Part shown: piece by piece, positions 16,780-25,291 of the stretch | Layout of the letters: each line of letters opens with the position of its first letter | Position numbering within the stretch: position 1 is the stretch's first letter | NCBI GenBank assembly: GCA_018699955.1 | Contig: JABISG010000076.1 | Span: 1 to 39,016, forward strand | Direction: 5' to 3' | DNA: 39,016 bases | Origin: Planctomycetaceae bacterium | Lineage (GTDB): Bacteria > Planctomycetota > Planctomycetia > Planctomycetales > Planctomycetaceae | Position numbers and translations under genes: made by a program | Notes under the pieces: model-generated | Seen by the model: the letters and a program-made list of their open reading frames with translations, nothing else | Databases searched by the model: none | Told to the model about the DNA's origin: nothing

Positions 16780-19734
16780 ATGGCCGCTTCGTCTCGTAGC
16801 CGAGTGCTCACATTGGTCGGTGCGACGATTGTTACTGCGCTGCTCCTGGCGGGATGGTGGTGGCAGTCGCATGCGCCTGCCAGGCCGGTAAGTGAACTGC
16901 TGCGCGAGGCACGCGTGGCGCTGGCGGCGGGTGACTACGAATCGGCAGACGCTTGCTGCCGAGAGATTCTCTCGCGGGATCCAGAGAACATCGAAACGCT
17001 TCTGCTGGCCGGAGCGGTCGCCATGAAGAGCGAACGGTTCGAGGACGCGTTGGCATTTTTTCGGGCGATCCCGCCATCGTCCGCAGAACATTCTATTACC
17101 GCACTGTTTTCGGCGGCCGAAGTCTCGCGGGGAATGGGACATCTTGCCGACGCGGAACGGGATTATCGCCAAGTGTTGACCCAGCGCCCGCAGCATATTG
17201 CCGCACGTGAGCGTTTGGCGTTCATTCTGGACCTGCAGGGACGGCGTTGGGAGGCTGTACCGCATCTGTTGGAATTGCTTCGGCAGGATCAGATTTCCTT
17301 CTCAACGTTAATACGGCTGGGAGCAAGGGACGCCGCGATTCCCGCTCCCGCTGAACTTGAGAAGGCCCGGCTCTCGAAGACAGATATTGCTGCCGTGAAA
17401 CTCGCCGAGGCCGCCGCCGCCCTCGCGAAGCATCAACCCGAGAAAGCCGCCCGGCTGTTGGCCGAATCGATCCGGCGAAAACCGAGCCTCGTCGAGGCAC
17501 ACGCTCGGCTGGGTCTGTTACTGGTTGATCGTGACACGTCGGAAATTCCCCGTTGGCAGCACAATTTGCCGGCCGGTGCCGAATTCCATCCCGATGTCTG
17601 GATCGCGCGGGGACTGTGGGCACAGCAAACGGGGCAGACTCGCGAGGCAATGCGATGCTTCGCAGAAGCCGCCGTTCTCGATCCGAACCAGCGAACTGCC
17701 CAATACCAGTTGAGCCAGTTGCTGGTTGGCTCTGAATTCGAAGAATTGGCCGCTGATTGTGCAGAGCGGGCGAGACTGCTACAGAAACTCGCCGCGCTGG
17801 TGAGCCAACTCACGTTGAATCGATCGGACACCGAGGCGATGCAGTCTGCATCGATCGCACTCGAGCGAATGGGACGATATTGGGAAGCGTATGGTTGGTG
17901 CGGTTTGATTCTCGTTTCTGATCCGAGCCAGGAGTCGATGCGAACGCGGATGCAGGCGCTGCACCGACGCCTGTCGCCGGAGTTGCCTTTGACCGACCCT
18001 GTGGCCGATCCAACCGAACGTTTCGATGTGTCGGTGTTCCCTCTGCCATCTTGGCCTTCCGTTGCGAGCGAACCGTTGGCTGATCGGCCGGCCGTCGATG
18101 TCGGTCCAACCATACGGTTCGTCGATCGTGCTGTCGATGTCGGTCTCAATTTCACCTATTTCAATGGCGGCGATCCCTCGACACCGGGGACGCGAATGTA
18201 TGAGTTTTCCGGTGGTGGTATTGGCGTGATTGATTACGACGGAGATGGATTTCCGGATGTGTATTTGACGCAAGGCAGCCGCTGGCCTCCCAAGGCCGAG
18301 TCGATGGAGTACCGAGATCGGTTGTTTCGAAATCTGGGCAACGGCAACTTTCAGGACGTCACCGATGAGGCGGGGTTAGGCGATGGTTGGTTCAGCCAGG
18401 GAGTGTCAATCGGTGACGTCGATGATGATGGATGGCCGGACATCTACCTTGCCAACATTGGACGGAACCGCTTGTATCGCAACAACGGCGACGGCACATT
18501 TATTGATTTCACCGACCAGGCAGGTTTAGAGGGGCGGCAGTGGACGACCAGTTGCTTGCTGGCAGATATTGACGGCGACCGCTTTGCCGACATCTACGAT
18601 GTCAACTATTTGAAAGGGGACGACCTGTTCGATCGGCTCTGTCTGGTTGATGGTCAGCAGCGAGCATGTGCTCCGAGCGCTTTTTCCGCGGAACGCGATC
18701 GGGTTCAGTTGAACCAACAGGATGGCCGGTTTCAAGAGGTCTCCGGTGCACAGACCGATCCTCTAGAACCGGCGCGAGCCGGCTTGGGGATCGTTGCCGC
18801 CGACCTGACAGGTTCGGGGCGTTTGAGCCTGTTTGTCGCAAACGATGTGGTTGCGAATTCCCTTCTGGTTAACGCCACTCCGCCCAATGGTGGGCCGCTT
18901 ACTTTGCAGGAGAACGCTCTGCTTGCCGGCCTCGCATTTGATCGAGACGGTCGCGCTCAGGCGTGCATGGGAGTTGCTGCTGGCGATGTGGATGGCAACG
19001 GACTCATCGACTTGCTGGTGACCAATTACTACGAGGAAGCCAACTCACTGTATCTGCAGACTGCTGCGGGGTTGTTCGCGGAGTCTTCGCGCTCAGCCGG
19101 TTTACACGACCCAAGTTTTCGGCAGCTGGGATTCGGATCACAGTTTCTCGACGCCGATTTGGACGGGTGGTTGGACCTTGTGGTCGCGAATGGACATCTC
19201 GATGATTTTCGCTACATCGGTATTCCCTACCGAATGCGACCGCAGTTTTTCAGCAACCGTGGTTCCGGTCGGTTTGAAAACGTCGCGGGGAAATCCGTTG
19301 GCGACTATTTTGACCGCAAGTTATTGGGGCGGAGTCTGGCGGTCCTCGACTGGAACCGCGACGGTCGTCCCGACTTTGCCGCATCGCATTTGGAAACGTC
19401 GGTCGCGCTCGTCACGAACGAAACGGGCCAAACCGGTCGGTGGCTCAAATTTCGGTTACACGGAACGCAATCGTCGCGCGACGCGATCGGTACGACGGTC
19501 ACGCTACAGTGCGCAAAGCAAACCTGGACTCGTCAATTGACGGCAGGGTCCGGCTACCAGTCGAGCAACGAGCGAGTGCTGCTGTTCGGCCTGGGAGATT
19601 GCGAGCGAATCGACCACCTCAAAATCCGCTGGCCATCGGGTCTGGAAGAGACCTTTGACGGAATCGAAGCAGACCGTGAACTCGTCATCGTTGAAGGGGC
19701 CGGCCAGTTGCTGGAATTGCCAGCCGGCGACTGA
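16780..19734 (+). CDS. Membrane-anchored TPR / FG-GAP (VCBS) / ASPIC-UnbV protein, CRTAC1-like, second paralogue
   Basis: A 984-residue paralogue of the preceding gene in the same domain order: transmembrane anchor (VLTLVGATIVTALLLAGWWW, residues 9-28), TPR helices (SELLREARVALAAGDYESAD, AMRCFAEAAVLDPNQRTAQY), FG-GAP repeats from about residue 445 (VIDYDGDGFPDVYLTQG, DVDDDGWPDIYLANIGRNRL, ADIDGDRFADIYDVNYLKGD, GDVDGNGLIDLLVTNYY, FLDADLDGWLDLVVANGHLD) and a C-terminal UnbV/ASPIC domain (SSRDAIGTTVTL, GSGYQSSNE, RWPSGLEETFDG). The start at 16780 is preferred because GGAG (16771-16774) precedes it at 5 nt; an in-frame ATG at 16723 is an alternative. Probably cotranscribed with its paralogue. The TPR halves differ much more than the FG-GAP halves. 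Confidence 0.88.
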   Translation: MAASSRSRVLTLVGATIVTALLLAGWWWQSHAPARPVSELLREARVALAAGDYESADACCREILSRDPENIETLLLAGAVAMKSERFEDALAFFRAIPPSSAEHSITALFSAAEVSRGMGHLADAERDYRQVLTQRPQHIAARERLAFILDLQGRRWEAVPHLLELLRQDQISFSTLIRLGARDAAIPAPAELEKARLSKTDIAAVKLAEAAAALAKHQPEKAARLLAESIRRKPSLVEAHARLGLLLVDRDTSEIPRWQHNLPAGAEFHPDVWIARGLWAQQTGQTREAMRCFAEAAVLDPNQRTAQYQLSQLLVGSEFEELAADCAERARLLQKLAALVSQLTLNRSDTEAMQSASIALERMGRYWEAYGWCGLILVSDPSQESMRTRMQALHRRLSPELPLTDPVADPTERFDVSVFPLPSWPSVASEPLADRPAVDVGPTIRFVDRAVDVGLNFTYFNGGDPSTPGTRMYEFSGGGIGVIDYDGDGFPDVYLTQGSRWPPKAESMEYRDRLFRNLGNGNFQDVTDEAGLGDGWFSQGVSIGDVDDDGWPDIYLANIGRNRLYRNNGDGTFIDFTDQAGLEGRQWTTSCLLADIDGDRFADIYDVNYLKGDDLFDRLCLVDGQQRACAPSAFSAERDRVQLNQQDGRFQEVSGAQTDPLEPARAGLGIVAADLTGSGRLSLFVANDVVANSLLVNATPPNGGPLTLQENALLAGLAFDRDGRAQACMGVAAGDVDGNGLIDLLVTNYYEEANSLYLQTAAGLFAESSRSAGLHDPSFRQLGFGSQFLDADLDGWLDLVVANGHLDDFRYIGIPYRMRPQFFSNRGSGRFENVAGKSVGDYFDRKLLGRSLAVLDWNRDGRPDFAASHLETSVALVTNETGQTGRWLKFRLHGTQSSRDAIGTTVTLQCAKQTWTRQLTAGSGYQSSNERVLLFGLGDCERIDHLKIRWPSGLEETFDGIEADRELVIVEGAGQLLELPAGD

Positions 19735-19835
19735 CGACAGCCAACGCATCGCGACAACACGAAAGCGAGAAAACCGGGCGACATCGTTTCGCGGCCCGGC
19801 ACATTGTGATGCCGGACAGCGATGCGAACCTTCGC

Positions 19836-20246
19836 TCATTTGCCTTTCAGTGAAAAGTCAAACGTCGTTTCGCCCGACTCAGTGACGTCGGCTTTGAGTG
19901 TTGTTTTGTCGTTGAATTCTAGGGGAATGTACTGTTCGACGTCCGTGCCAGTTTCGCCGGTTTCCAGCGTCTGCTCCTTTGCGCCCGCGACGTTTCGCAT
20001 CCCGCGAATTTCGACGGTCTTCTTGCCTGGTTTGCATTCCATCGAGTACTTGCCCGCTTGAATCTTGCCGGCGTCGGCCGCCAGATTACGATCGCCGGGA
20101 CGGAAAATGATGTCCCCGTCCGGCATTGGTTCACCGTTAAACGTGACCTCTCCCGATATTGTAATGGTCTGCGGGCCAGTCTCTCCGCCACAACCCACAA
20201 AGCCAAGCAGGCAGACAAAAAACATAGCCAACGGTAACTGTCGCAT
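19836..20246 (-). CDS. Small lipoprotein paired with the DUF1559 gene
   Basis: A 136-residue protein with a lipoprotein signal (MRQLPLAMFFVCLLGFVGC, lipobox FVGC) and a compact beta-rich domain: ITISGEVTFNGEPMPDGDII, FRPGDRNLAADAGKIQAGKY, and GKKTVEIRGMR. The GEVTFNG...G.I.F.P pattern is that of the carboxypeptidase-regulatory-like (transthyretin-like) lipoproteins that often follow DUF1559 genes in planctomycetes. It lies 163 bp downstream of the DUF1559 gene on the same strand. Role unknown; probably an exported binding or surface component. Confidence 0.82.
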   Translation of the reverse strand: MRQLPLAMFFVCLLGFVGCGGETGPQTITISGEVTFNGEPMPDGDIIFRPGDRNLAADAGKIQAGKYSMECKPGKKTVEIRGMRNVAGAKEQTLETGETGTDVEQYIPLEFNDKTTLKADVTESGETTFDFSLKGK

Positions 20247-20357
20247 GATGCACCTGAGAAGTTTGGATTAAGAATTTCGGTTGGTATGTCAGCTCACATC
20301 ACTGCCGACCGCGCGGAGTCGGATTGCGAGATGGTGACTGCCTACGCACGACAGAAA

Positions 20358-20389
20358 TCGCCCCGCCCAACGGTGAATTGGGAGGGCGA
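20358..20389 (-). terminator. Imperfect hairpin between the DUF1559 and lipoprotein genes, possible attenuator
   Basis: Read on the minus strand, TCGCCCTCCCAA pairs imperfectly with TTGGGCGGGGCGA across a short loop and is followed by TTTCT. It could act as a leaky terminator that gives more of the upstream DUF1559 mRNA than of the lipoprotein mRNA. The stem has a bulge, so the call is weak. Confidence 0.35.
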
Positions 20390-20409
20390 ATTTGGCATCG
20401 TTGTGATTG

Positions 20410-21354
20410 TTAGAACTCGCCAAGAATTTCGCCACCGTCTCGGCTACCCAGACCACGCCAGATGACAAGGCTGATGTTCTCGGAAATGAACTTGACTCTG
20501 CCGTCGCACATCAAAGTTTGAACACCGCCGGTGTGCATGCTGCGAGCAAAGTTTCGCAAGGCGCTACCGCCTCCGATTGCAGTGCAGGGTGCCTTCGGCC
20601 AGACCGTGCTCTTACATGAGTAGACTTGATCGGGAACAGTGGTGTTCGGAGCTTCCAAAGATGTAAAGCCATAGGCACCATGGTTTCCACCGCCCCAATA
20701 TCCACCAGCACCGCCCCAGCCGCCGGTCGTCGTTCCACGAACGATGGACTCGGAACCCATCAACGTGTTCGACGATCCATCGATCACATCGCGGAATTTA
20801 ATCTTCGAACTGCGGCAGACAATCCCATTGAGTGTTGTGCTGCTGCGTGTCATCAAGGCATTGCCGGCACACATCACGTAGTTCCCCTGGAAGCCCTTCC
20901 CACCGGCTCGCGCACCGCCACCACCGCCAAAACCGCCACTTGAAGGATCGGTCGGACACATGAGGACGGGAACCCTCAGGTCTTTGATTTCAGCCGGTGT
21001 GTCCATCACCCATCGCACGTTGGTGGTTGACGCATACTTGTTATAGGTCGCTCCCTGATCGTAAAACGGCATCAATTGCTGCATCCACGTATCGCGACCG
21101 TGGAAGGTGTTTGAGTCGAAATACCCGTATGGGAAGCTACCGTGAGTTTCGTGGTAGTTGTGCATGGCAATGCCCAACTGTTTCTGATTGTTCTTGCACG
21201 TCGAGCGGCGGGCCGCTTCGCGCGCCTGCTGAACGGCCGGCAGCAGCAGGGCAATCAAGATCGCGATAATCGCAATCACAACCAGCAGTTCAATCAGCGT
21301 AAACGCTCGTTTGTTGCGACAGACCGATCTGTCGTCTTTCCGATTAAGATTCAT
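20410..21354 (-). CDS. DUF1559 protein with prepilin-type N-terminus (pseudopilin-like)
   Basis: A 314-residue protein. A short basic leader is followed by the type IV prepilin signature [18 protein letters not shown] and the continuing helix [20 protein letters not shown], then [20 protein letters not shown], as expected of planctomycete DUF1559 proteins. The C-terminal motif H-x9-DG is present ([12 protein letters not shown]). A Gly-rich loop ([15 protein letters not shown]) lies mid-protein. Processing by a prepilin peptidase and assembly into, or association with, a pseudopilus is expected from the family. The start at 21354 (MNLNRKDD) gives a normal leader; the longer open frame adds 28 unlikely residues. 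A promoter candidate lies at 21448-21478 and a small lipoprotein gene follows. Confidence 0.92.
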   Translation of the reverse strand: MNLNRKDDRSVCRNKRAFTLIELLVVIAIIAILIALLLPAVQQAREAARRSTCKNNQKQLGIAMHNYHETHGSFPYGYFDSNTFHGRDTWMQQLMPFYDQGATYNKYASTTNVRWVMDTPAEIKDLRVPVLMCPTDPSSGGFGGGGGARAGGKGFQGNYVMCAGNALMTRSSTTLNGIVCRSSKIKFRDVIDGSSNTLMGSESIVRGTTTGGWGGAGGYWGGGNHGAYGFTSLEAPNTTVPDQVYSCKSTVWPKAPCTAIGGGSALRNFARSMHTGGVQTLMCDGRVKFISENISLVIWRGLGSRDGGEILGEF

Positions 21355-21447
21355 TAGGGCCTTCGTTACAGAAAAAGAAACAAGGGAAAGAATACTTGCG
21401 GGAACTCGCAGCCGAGCAGCGAGAGAGGAGACGACCACAGTCCATCA

Positions 21448-21478
21448 AGTATAGCACAGCCCGGGTTCCGATTGTCAA
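21448..21478 (-). promoter_or_regulatory. Candidate sigma-70-type promoter for the DUF1559 gene
   Basis: On the minus strand, TTGACA (21473-21478) is followed 19 nt later by TATACT (21448-21453). The -35 is a perfect match and the -10 matches at 5 of 6, but the spacer is longer than the usual 17. It sits about 94 nt upstream of the chosen ATG. Confidence 0.45.
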
Positions 21479-21598
21479 CTGATTGGCGACAGTTCACAGG
21501 GCGGCTCATTGGTTCTGTTTGCCGAGTCCGGCACTTGGGGTCAGCCCCATTGACCAATGGGCCGCAAACCGCGGCGGGAACGCAACACCGCGACTTGC

Positions 21599-21627
21599 TT
21601 GTGGGGCGCGGCGCGGATCGTTATGCT
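21599..21627 (+). promoter_or_regulatory. Weak candidate promoter for the second PQQ-propeller gene
   Basis: TTGTGG (21599-21604) and TATGCT (21622-21627) are separated by 17 nt, about 100 nt upstream of the ATG at 21728. Matches to consensus are 3/6 and 4/6, so the call is tentative. Confidence 0.28.
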
Positions 21628-21727
21628 AGTTTTTTAGCGCGTTGGACGTTCACTAACCCCGCCATTTTGACACGGGGATATCAGCGTCCCGAACCGTTTC
21701 CTGATTTCAGACATCGCGAGATTCACG

Positions 21728-24367
21728 ATGAAAATGACAACCCTCACTTGCTGTGTTGCCGCTCTCGTGTTGCAGGCAGTTCTTAATGTCGGCGAGCCGG
21801 CCTCGGCCAACGGCGGAACGAAGAGCTACACGTGGATGGCCAACGAAATGGACTGGCCGCACTGGCGCGGGCCGGAAATGAACGGCATTTCCCGCGAAAA
21901 GGGAATTGTCGATAAGTGGCGTCCGCAGGTGAAGGACGAAAAAGGCGAGATCACCGATCCAGGTGAAAACGTACTCTGGCAACGCGAAGATCTGCGCGGC
22001 CGATCGACGCCCGTCGTCATGAACGGCATGCTGTACCTCATGTTGCGAGATCAAGAGGGAACACTTCAAGAGGGAGAACGCGTCGTCTGCATCGACGCAA
22101 AAACCGGCAAGACCCTTTGGGAAAACCGATTCGAGGTATTCCTCTCTGACGTACCCGATACGCGAGTCGGCTGGTCGAGCGTTTACGGCGATCCGGTCAC
22201 CGGCGACGTTTACGCACTCGGTGTCTGCGACTACTTCATTTGCATCGACGGCAAGACCGGCAAAACCAAATGGTCGCATTCGCTCAGCGAAGAATACGGC
22301 ATGTTGAACACCTACGGCGGGCGAACCAACTACCCGGTCGTTCACGGCAACCTGGTCATCATCAGCGGCATCGTCATCGGTTGGGGCGACATGGCCAAGC
22401 CGGCACATCGCTTCATCGCCTTCGACAAGCGAAACGGACAGGCGGTCTGGTTCACGCAGACACGCCTGCTGCCGTACGACACCACCTACAGCGCTCCCAT
22501 CACCACAGTTCTCAATGGCCAGCACGCATTGGTGTTCGGCTCGGGCGATGGCGGCGTGCATGCATTTCAGCCGCAAACCGGAAAAAACATTTTCACCTAC
22601 AACGTCTCCCGACGCGGAATCAACACCACGCCGCTGGTTGTCGGAAACACCGTCATCGCCGGCCATAGCGAAGAAAACATCGGCGACACAAAAATGGGTT
22701 CGCTGTTCGCACTCGACGGCACCAAGACCGGCGACATTACCAAGACGGGTGAAGTCTGGCGAAACCTGGAATGGTTCGTTGGCAAAAGCACCCCGCTGCA
22801 CGTTGATGGCCGAATTTATGCCTGCGAAGACGGCGGCGTGATGCACGTGGCCGATCTGAAAACGGGTGAGAAAGTCACCGAAGTCAAACTTCGTGGCCCG
22901 GTCCGCAGCAGTCCGTTGTACGTCGATGGCAAGATTTTCATCTGCACCGAAAACACCATCTGGTGGACGCTCAAACCAACCGAAGACGGCGTCGAAGTTG
23001 TCCACCGCGCTCGTTTGAACGCCGGTGGATCGTACGGTTCACCCATCGTCTCGCACGGCCGGATGTACGTGCCGACAACCGAGGCGCTCTACTGCATCGG
23101 CACGGTCGATCAAGAAGCGGCTGCCGATCCGCGACCGGAATTCCCCGCCGTCACGCCGAGAGCCGACGACACCGATGCAGCCCACCTGCAACTGGTTCCG
23201 GTCGAAACACTGATGCGTCCCGGTCAACTGCAACAGTTCTCCGCCCGGCTCTATAACAAGAACGGCCAATACCTGCGGACAGTTGCTGCCGACGAGATCA
23301 AGTTCTCGATCGACGGTAACGGCGAAATTGGCGACGGCGGAAAATACAGTGCTCCCGAAGCAGGCGGAAAACCGTCGGCTGTTACGGTGACGGCAGCTGT
23401 CGGCGATTTGACCGGGCAGGCGCGAATTCGCGTTGTTCCCGATTTTCCCTGGAGCTTCGATTTCTCCGATGGCGACATTCCCATCACCTGGGTCGGAGCA
23501 AGGTACCGGCACATTTCCATCGACCACGATTTGTACCTCACGCTGAAAGAGGCCGACCCGCGTGCCAGTGAGTTGTACGTCTACGTGATGACCAGTTTCA
23601 TTAACGGCAATCCCAAAGTGGCAACGTTCGACGACGACAATCCTCGCCGAACCTGGACGAAGCTGCTGCGGTTCTTCAATCTGGAATCGGATGACGACGA
23701 TGCCGGCATCAAGCGGCCGCGTAATGTTGAAGATGCCAAAGCCGCCTTCGATTCACTGCTGGGATTGCTCGTCAAAGAAAAAGTCGTCGCGAACTTCGAG
23801 TGGAAAACGCTGGAAAGTGGCAATGTGCAATTGATCGCAAATCGCGGGCCGCGCAAAGTCGATGGCAACGGCGTGATGTGCAAGATCAGCACCATTCCGC
23901 TCGGTGCGCGTAGTCAGGGGTGGATGGGACATCCCGACGGGAAGAACTACACCATCCAGGCCGACGTCTACGGCACGCCAACCGCAGTGAAGACTGCTGG
24001 ATTGCCCGCCAAAATGCCCGACATCGGCATTCAGGCCCAACGGTATCGCTTGGAAATGCGCGGGGCCGACCAGGAACTCAAGCTCTACTCGTGGGTTGCC
24101 CACGAAATCAAGTTCAAGAAAATTCCCTTCGCCTGGAAGGCGGACACATGGTACACCATGAAGTTGCAGACCAACCTTGAAGAGCAGGACGGCAAAACAG
24201 TGGCCGTCCTCAAGGGTAAAGTTTGGGCGCGCGGTGAGGAAGAACCGAAGGAGTGGACTATCGAATGGACCGACGCCCCCGCCAACACCGAAGGCAGCCC
24301 CGGCCTCTTCGGCAACGCCAAGGACTCGGAACTGTTCATCGACAACGTCAAGGTGCTGGCCAACTAA
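21728..24367 (+). CDS. Secreted PQQ-type beta-propeller protein with Ig-like and C-terminal beta-sandwich regions
   Basis: An 879-residue protein with a signal peptide cleaved near PASANGG (residue 28). The propeller opens with WPHWRGPEMNGIS (about 43-55), a common start in planctomycete PQQ-like proteins, and continues with repeated blades: VVCIDAKTGKTLWENRF, FICIDGKTGKTKWSHSL, FIAFDKRNGQAVWFTQT, LVFGSGDGGVHAFQPQTGK. Around residues 475-570 is an Ig-like stretch (VPVETLMRPGQLQQFSARL, ADEIKFSIDGNGEIGDGGKY). The C-terminal 300 residues begin WSFDFSDGDIPITWVGARYR and resemble a laminin-G or 3-keto-glycoside-hydrolase-type sandwich (ADTWYTMKLQTNLE, GSPGLFGNAKDSELFIDNVK). A sugar- or polymer-related extracytoplasmic role is inferred. 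The gene ends at a clear intrinsic terminator. Confidence 0.88.
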   Translation: MKMTTLTCCVAALVLQAVLNVGEPASANGGTKSYTWMANEMDWPHWRGPEMNGISREKGIVDKWRPQVKDEKGEITDPGENVLWQREDLRGRSTPVVMNGMLYLMLRDQEGTLQEGERVVCIDAKTGKTLWENRFEVFLSDVPDTRVGWSSVYGDPVTGDVYALGVCDYFICIDGKTGKTKWSHSLSEEYGMLNTYGGRTNYPVVHGNLVIISGIVIGWGDMAKPAHRFIAFDKRNGQAVWFTQTRLLPYDTTYSAPITTVLNGQHALVFGSGDGGVHAFQPQTGKNIFTYNVSRRGINTTPLVVGNTVIAGHSEENIGDTKMGSLFALDGTKTGDITKTGEVWRNLEWFVGKSTPLHVDGRIYACEDGGVMHVADLKTGEKVTEVKLRGPVRSSPLYVDGKIFICTENTIWWTLKPTEDGVEVVHRARLNAGGSYGSPIVSHGRMYVPTTEALYCIGTVDQEAAADPRPEFPAVTPRADDTDAAHLQLVPVETLMRPGQLQQFSARLYNKNGQYLRTVAADEIKFSIDGNGEIGDGGKYSAPEAGGKPSAVTVTAAVGDLTGQARIRVVPDFPWSFDFSDGDIPITWVGARYRHISIDHDLYLTLKEADPRASELYVYVMTSFINGNPKVATFDDDNPRRTWTKLLRFFNLESDDDDAGIKRPRNVEDAKAAFDSLLGLLVKEKVVANFEWKTLESGNVQLIANRGPRKVDGNGVMCKISTIPLGARSQGWMGHPDGKNYTIQADVYGTPTAVKTAGLPAKMPDIGIQAQRYRLEMRGADQELKLYSWVAHEIKFKKIPFAWKADTWYTMKLQTNLEEQDGKTVAVLKGKVWARGEEEPKEWTIEWTDAPANTEGSPGLFGNAKDSELFIDNVKVLAN

Positions 24368-24390
24368 GCTGGGAAATAACTCGACATCTT

Positions 24391-24423
24391 CAGCACGCGG
24401 GGCAACGCCCCGCGTGCTGTTTT
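24391..24423 (+). terminator. Intrinsic terminator of the second PQQ-propeller gene (family R4 hairpin)
   Basis: A perfect 13-bp stem, CAGCACGCGGGGC (24391-24403) and GCCCCGCGTGCTG (24407-24419), with an AAC loop is followed by TTTT, 24 nt after the stop codon. The core GCGGGGC-nnn-GCCCCGC recurs at 25292-25310. Confidence 0.8.
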
Positions 24424-24441
24424 ATGCGCGTCGATGCAACT

Positions 24442-24543
24442 GGTGACCAAGCTCCCGCTTGGTCACCGCCTAACTCGAAGCTCTGCTTCGATCGATGACA
24501 CGAAAAGCCAACGTCTGCTGCATCGACGGAAGCGGAGCTTACG
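24442..24543 (+). repeat. Multi-hairpin repeat, family R3, left copy (truncated)
   Basis: A 102-nt unit that aligns without gaps to 25136-25237 with about nine mismatches. It contains hairpin 1, GGTGACCAAGC-TCCC-GCTTGGTCACC (24442-24467), hairpin 2, TCGAAGC-TCT-GCTTCGA (24475-24491), and a degraded hairpin 3 near 24529. The fourth hairpin of the other copy is absent. Compared with the right copy, hairpin 1 carries a paired G-C versus A-T change. Confidence 0.8.
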
Positions 24544-24555
24544 GGAGTTGCGTCA

Positions 24556-25098
24556 TTATGCGACTCCTTCGTCCTCAGCAATAATCGGTCCCTTCGACGG
24601 AGCACCTTCTCGGTGACCATCAGGCCATAACCATTCCCGCCACCTGAAACTGCGCGCAATCAATTCGACATGACCGTCGCGGCCATACACAACGTAGTGG
24701 TGAAAACCATCCTGAAAAAACTCAGGAACACTCTCCAGCCACTGTGACTGCGTCGCCACGTAGAAGCCGGAATCTGGACAATAGCCGCTCGCCCTCCAGA
24801 TCGCGTGCCGCTTCGCGATGTAATCGCCTCCGGACAAACCATCGTCCTGAAGAATGCGGTAACCTGTATCTTCTATGTCTTCCATGTCAGAATGGGGACA
24901 GGTGCGGACGTAGTAGCAAAGCCTGAACGTAATCTCGATCCTGCGGTCATCCGTTCTGTCGTCGTCCCGAAGACGGCCGGCTCCGAGAACGACGGTGCAT
25001 TCTGGTTCGACGCTGGTCTCGGAATGAGTTAACGTGACGCCGCTTGTAGTCGGTGAAATCGACCACGGCACGCGGCAAGGCGTAAGAATTGTCTCCAT
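24556..25098 (-). CDS. Orphan 180-residue protein bracketed by R3 repeats
   Basis: A soluble-looking protein without signal peptide or membrane segment. The first half is loosely patterned (TSGVTLTHSETSVEPECTVV). The second half is denser: DTGYRILQDDGLSGGDYIAK, RHAIWRASGYCPDSGFYVAT, QSQWLESVPEFFQDGFHHYV, VYGRDGHVELIARSFRWREW. The FHHYVVYGRDGHVEL pattern vaguely recalls small immunity-like or barrel proteins, but I do not recognise a family. The start at 25098 (METILTP) is preferred to 25164, which would add residues encoded near the repeat. The gene ends 12 bp from the left R3 copy and begins 37 bp from the right copy, on the strand opposite the preceding propeller gene. No promoter was identified. 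Confidence 0.65.
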   Translation of the reverse strand: METILTPCRVPWSISPTTSGVTLTHSETSVEPECTVVLGAGRLRDDDRTDDRRIEITFRLCYYVRTCPHSDMEDIEDTGYRILQDDGLSGGDYIAKRHAIWRASGYCPDSGFYVATQSQWLESVPEFFQDGFHHYVVYGRDGHVELIARSFRWREWLWPDGHREGAPSKGPIIAEDEGVA

Positions 25099-25135
25099 GA
25101 CGGTTCTACACCCCTGTCGCGTGACATTATTTTCT

Positions 25136-25270
25136 GGTAACCAAGCTCCCGCTTGGTTACCCACTAACTCGAAGCTCTGCTTCGACCGATGACACGAAAA
25201 GCGAACGTCTGCAGCATCGACGGAAGCAGAGCTTCCGGCAAATGCGTACCCAAGCGGGAGCTTGGGTACG
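25136..25270 (+). repeat. Multi-hairpin repeat, family R3, right copy (complete)
   Basis: Four successive hairpins: GGTAACCAAGC-TCCC-GCTTGGTTACC (25136-25161), TCGAAGC-TCT-GCTTCGA (25169-25185), CGGAAGC-AGA-GCTTCCG (25221-25237) and CGTACCCAAGC-GGGA-GCTTGGGTACG (25245-25270). Hairpins 4 and 3 are essentially the reverse complements of hairpins 1 and 2, loops included. The whole is therefore two inverted hairpin pairs around a 35-nt centre, like the BIME arrangement of REP sequences. Confidence 0.8.
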
Positions 25271-25291
25271 AGTATTAGCGAACATCATCCG

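Larger units (their letters stand above)
21355..21727. other. 373-bp divergent intergenic region
   Basis: Separates the DUF1559 gene (minus) from the second PQQ-propeller gene (plus). It contains candidate promoters in both directions (listed separately) and a perfect short palindrome, CCCATTGACCAATGGG at 21546-21561, between them. No coding frame here looks like protein. Confidence 0.6.

Noticed and set aside
20358..20389. Strong intrinsic terminator between the DUF1559 and lipoprotein genes
   Set aside because: The stem is imperfect and the following T-run is short, so I keep it only as a weak attenuator candidate.
21707..23005. A 432-codon open frame on the minus strand
   Set aside because: Antisense to the PQQ-propeller gene. 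The long frame is a by-product of codon bias in GC-rich DNA; the plus-strand product carries a signal peptide and repeated blades.
24442..25270. Possible CRISPR array
   Set aside because: Only two repeat copies about 700 bp apart with a gene between them; no regular short spacers and no cas genes.
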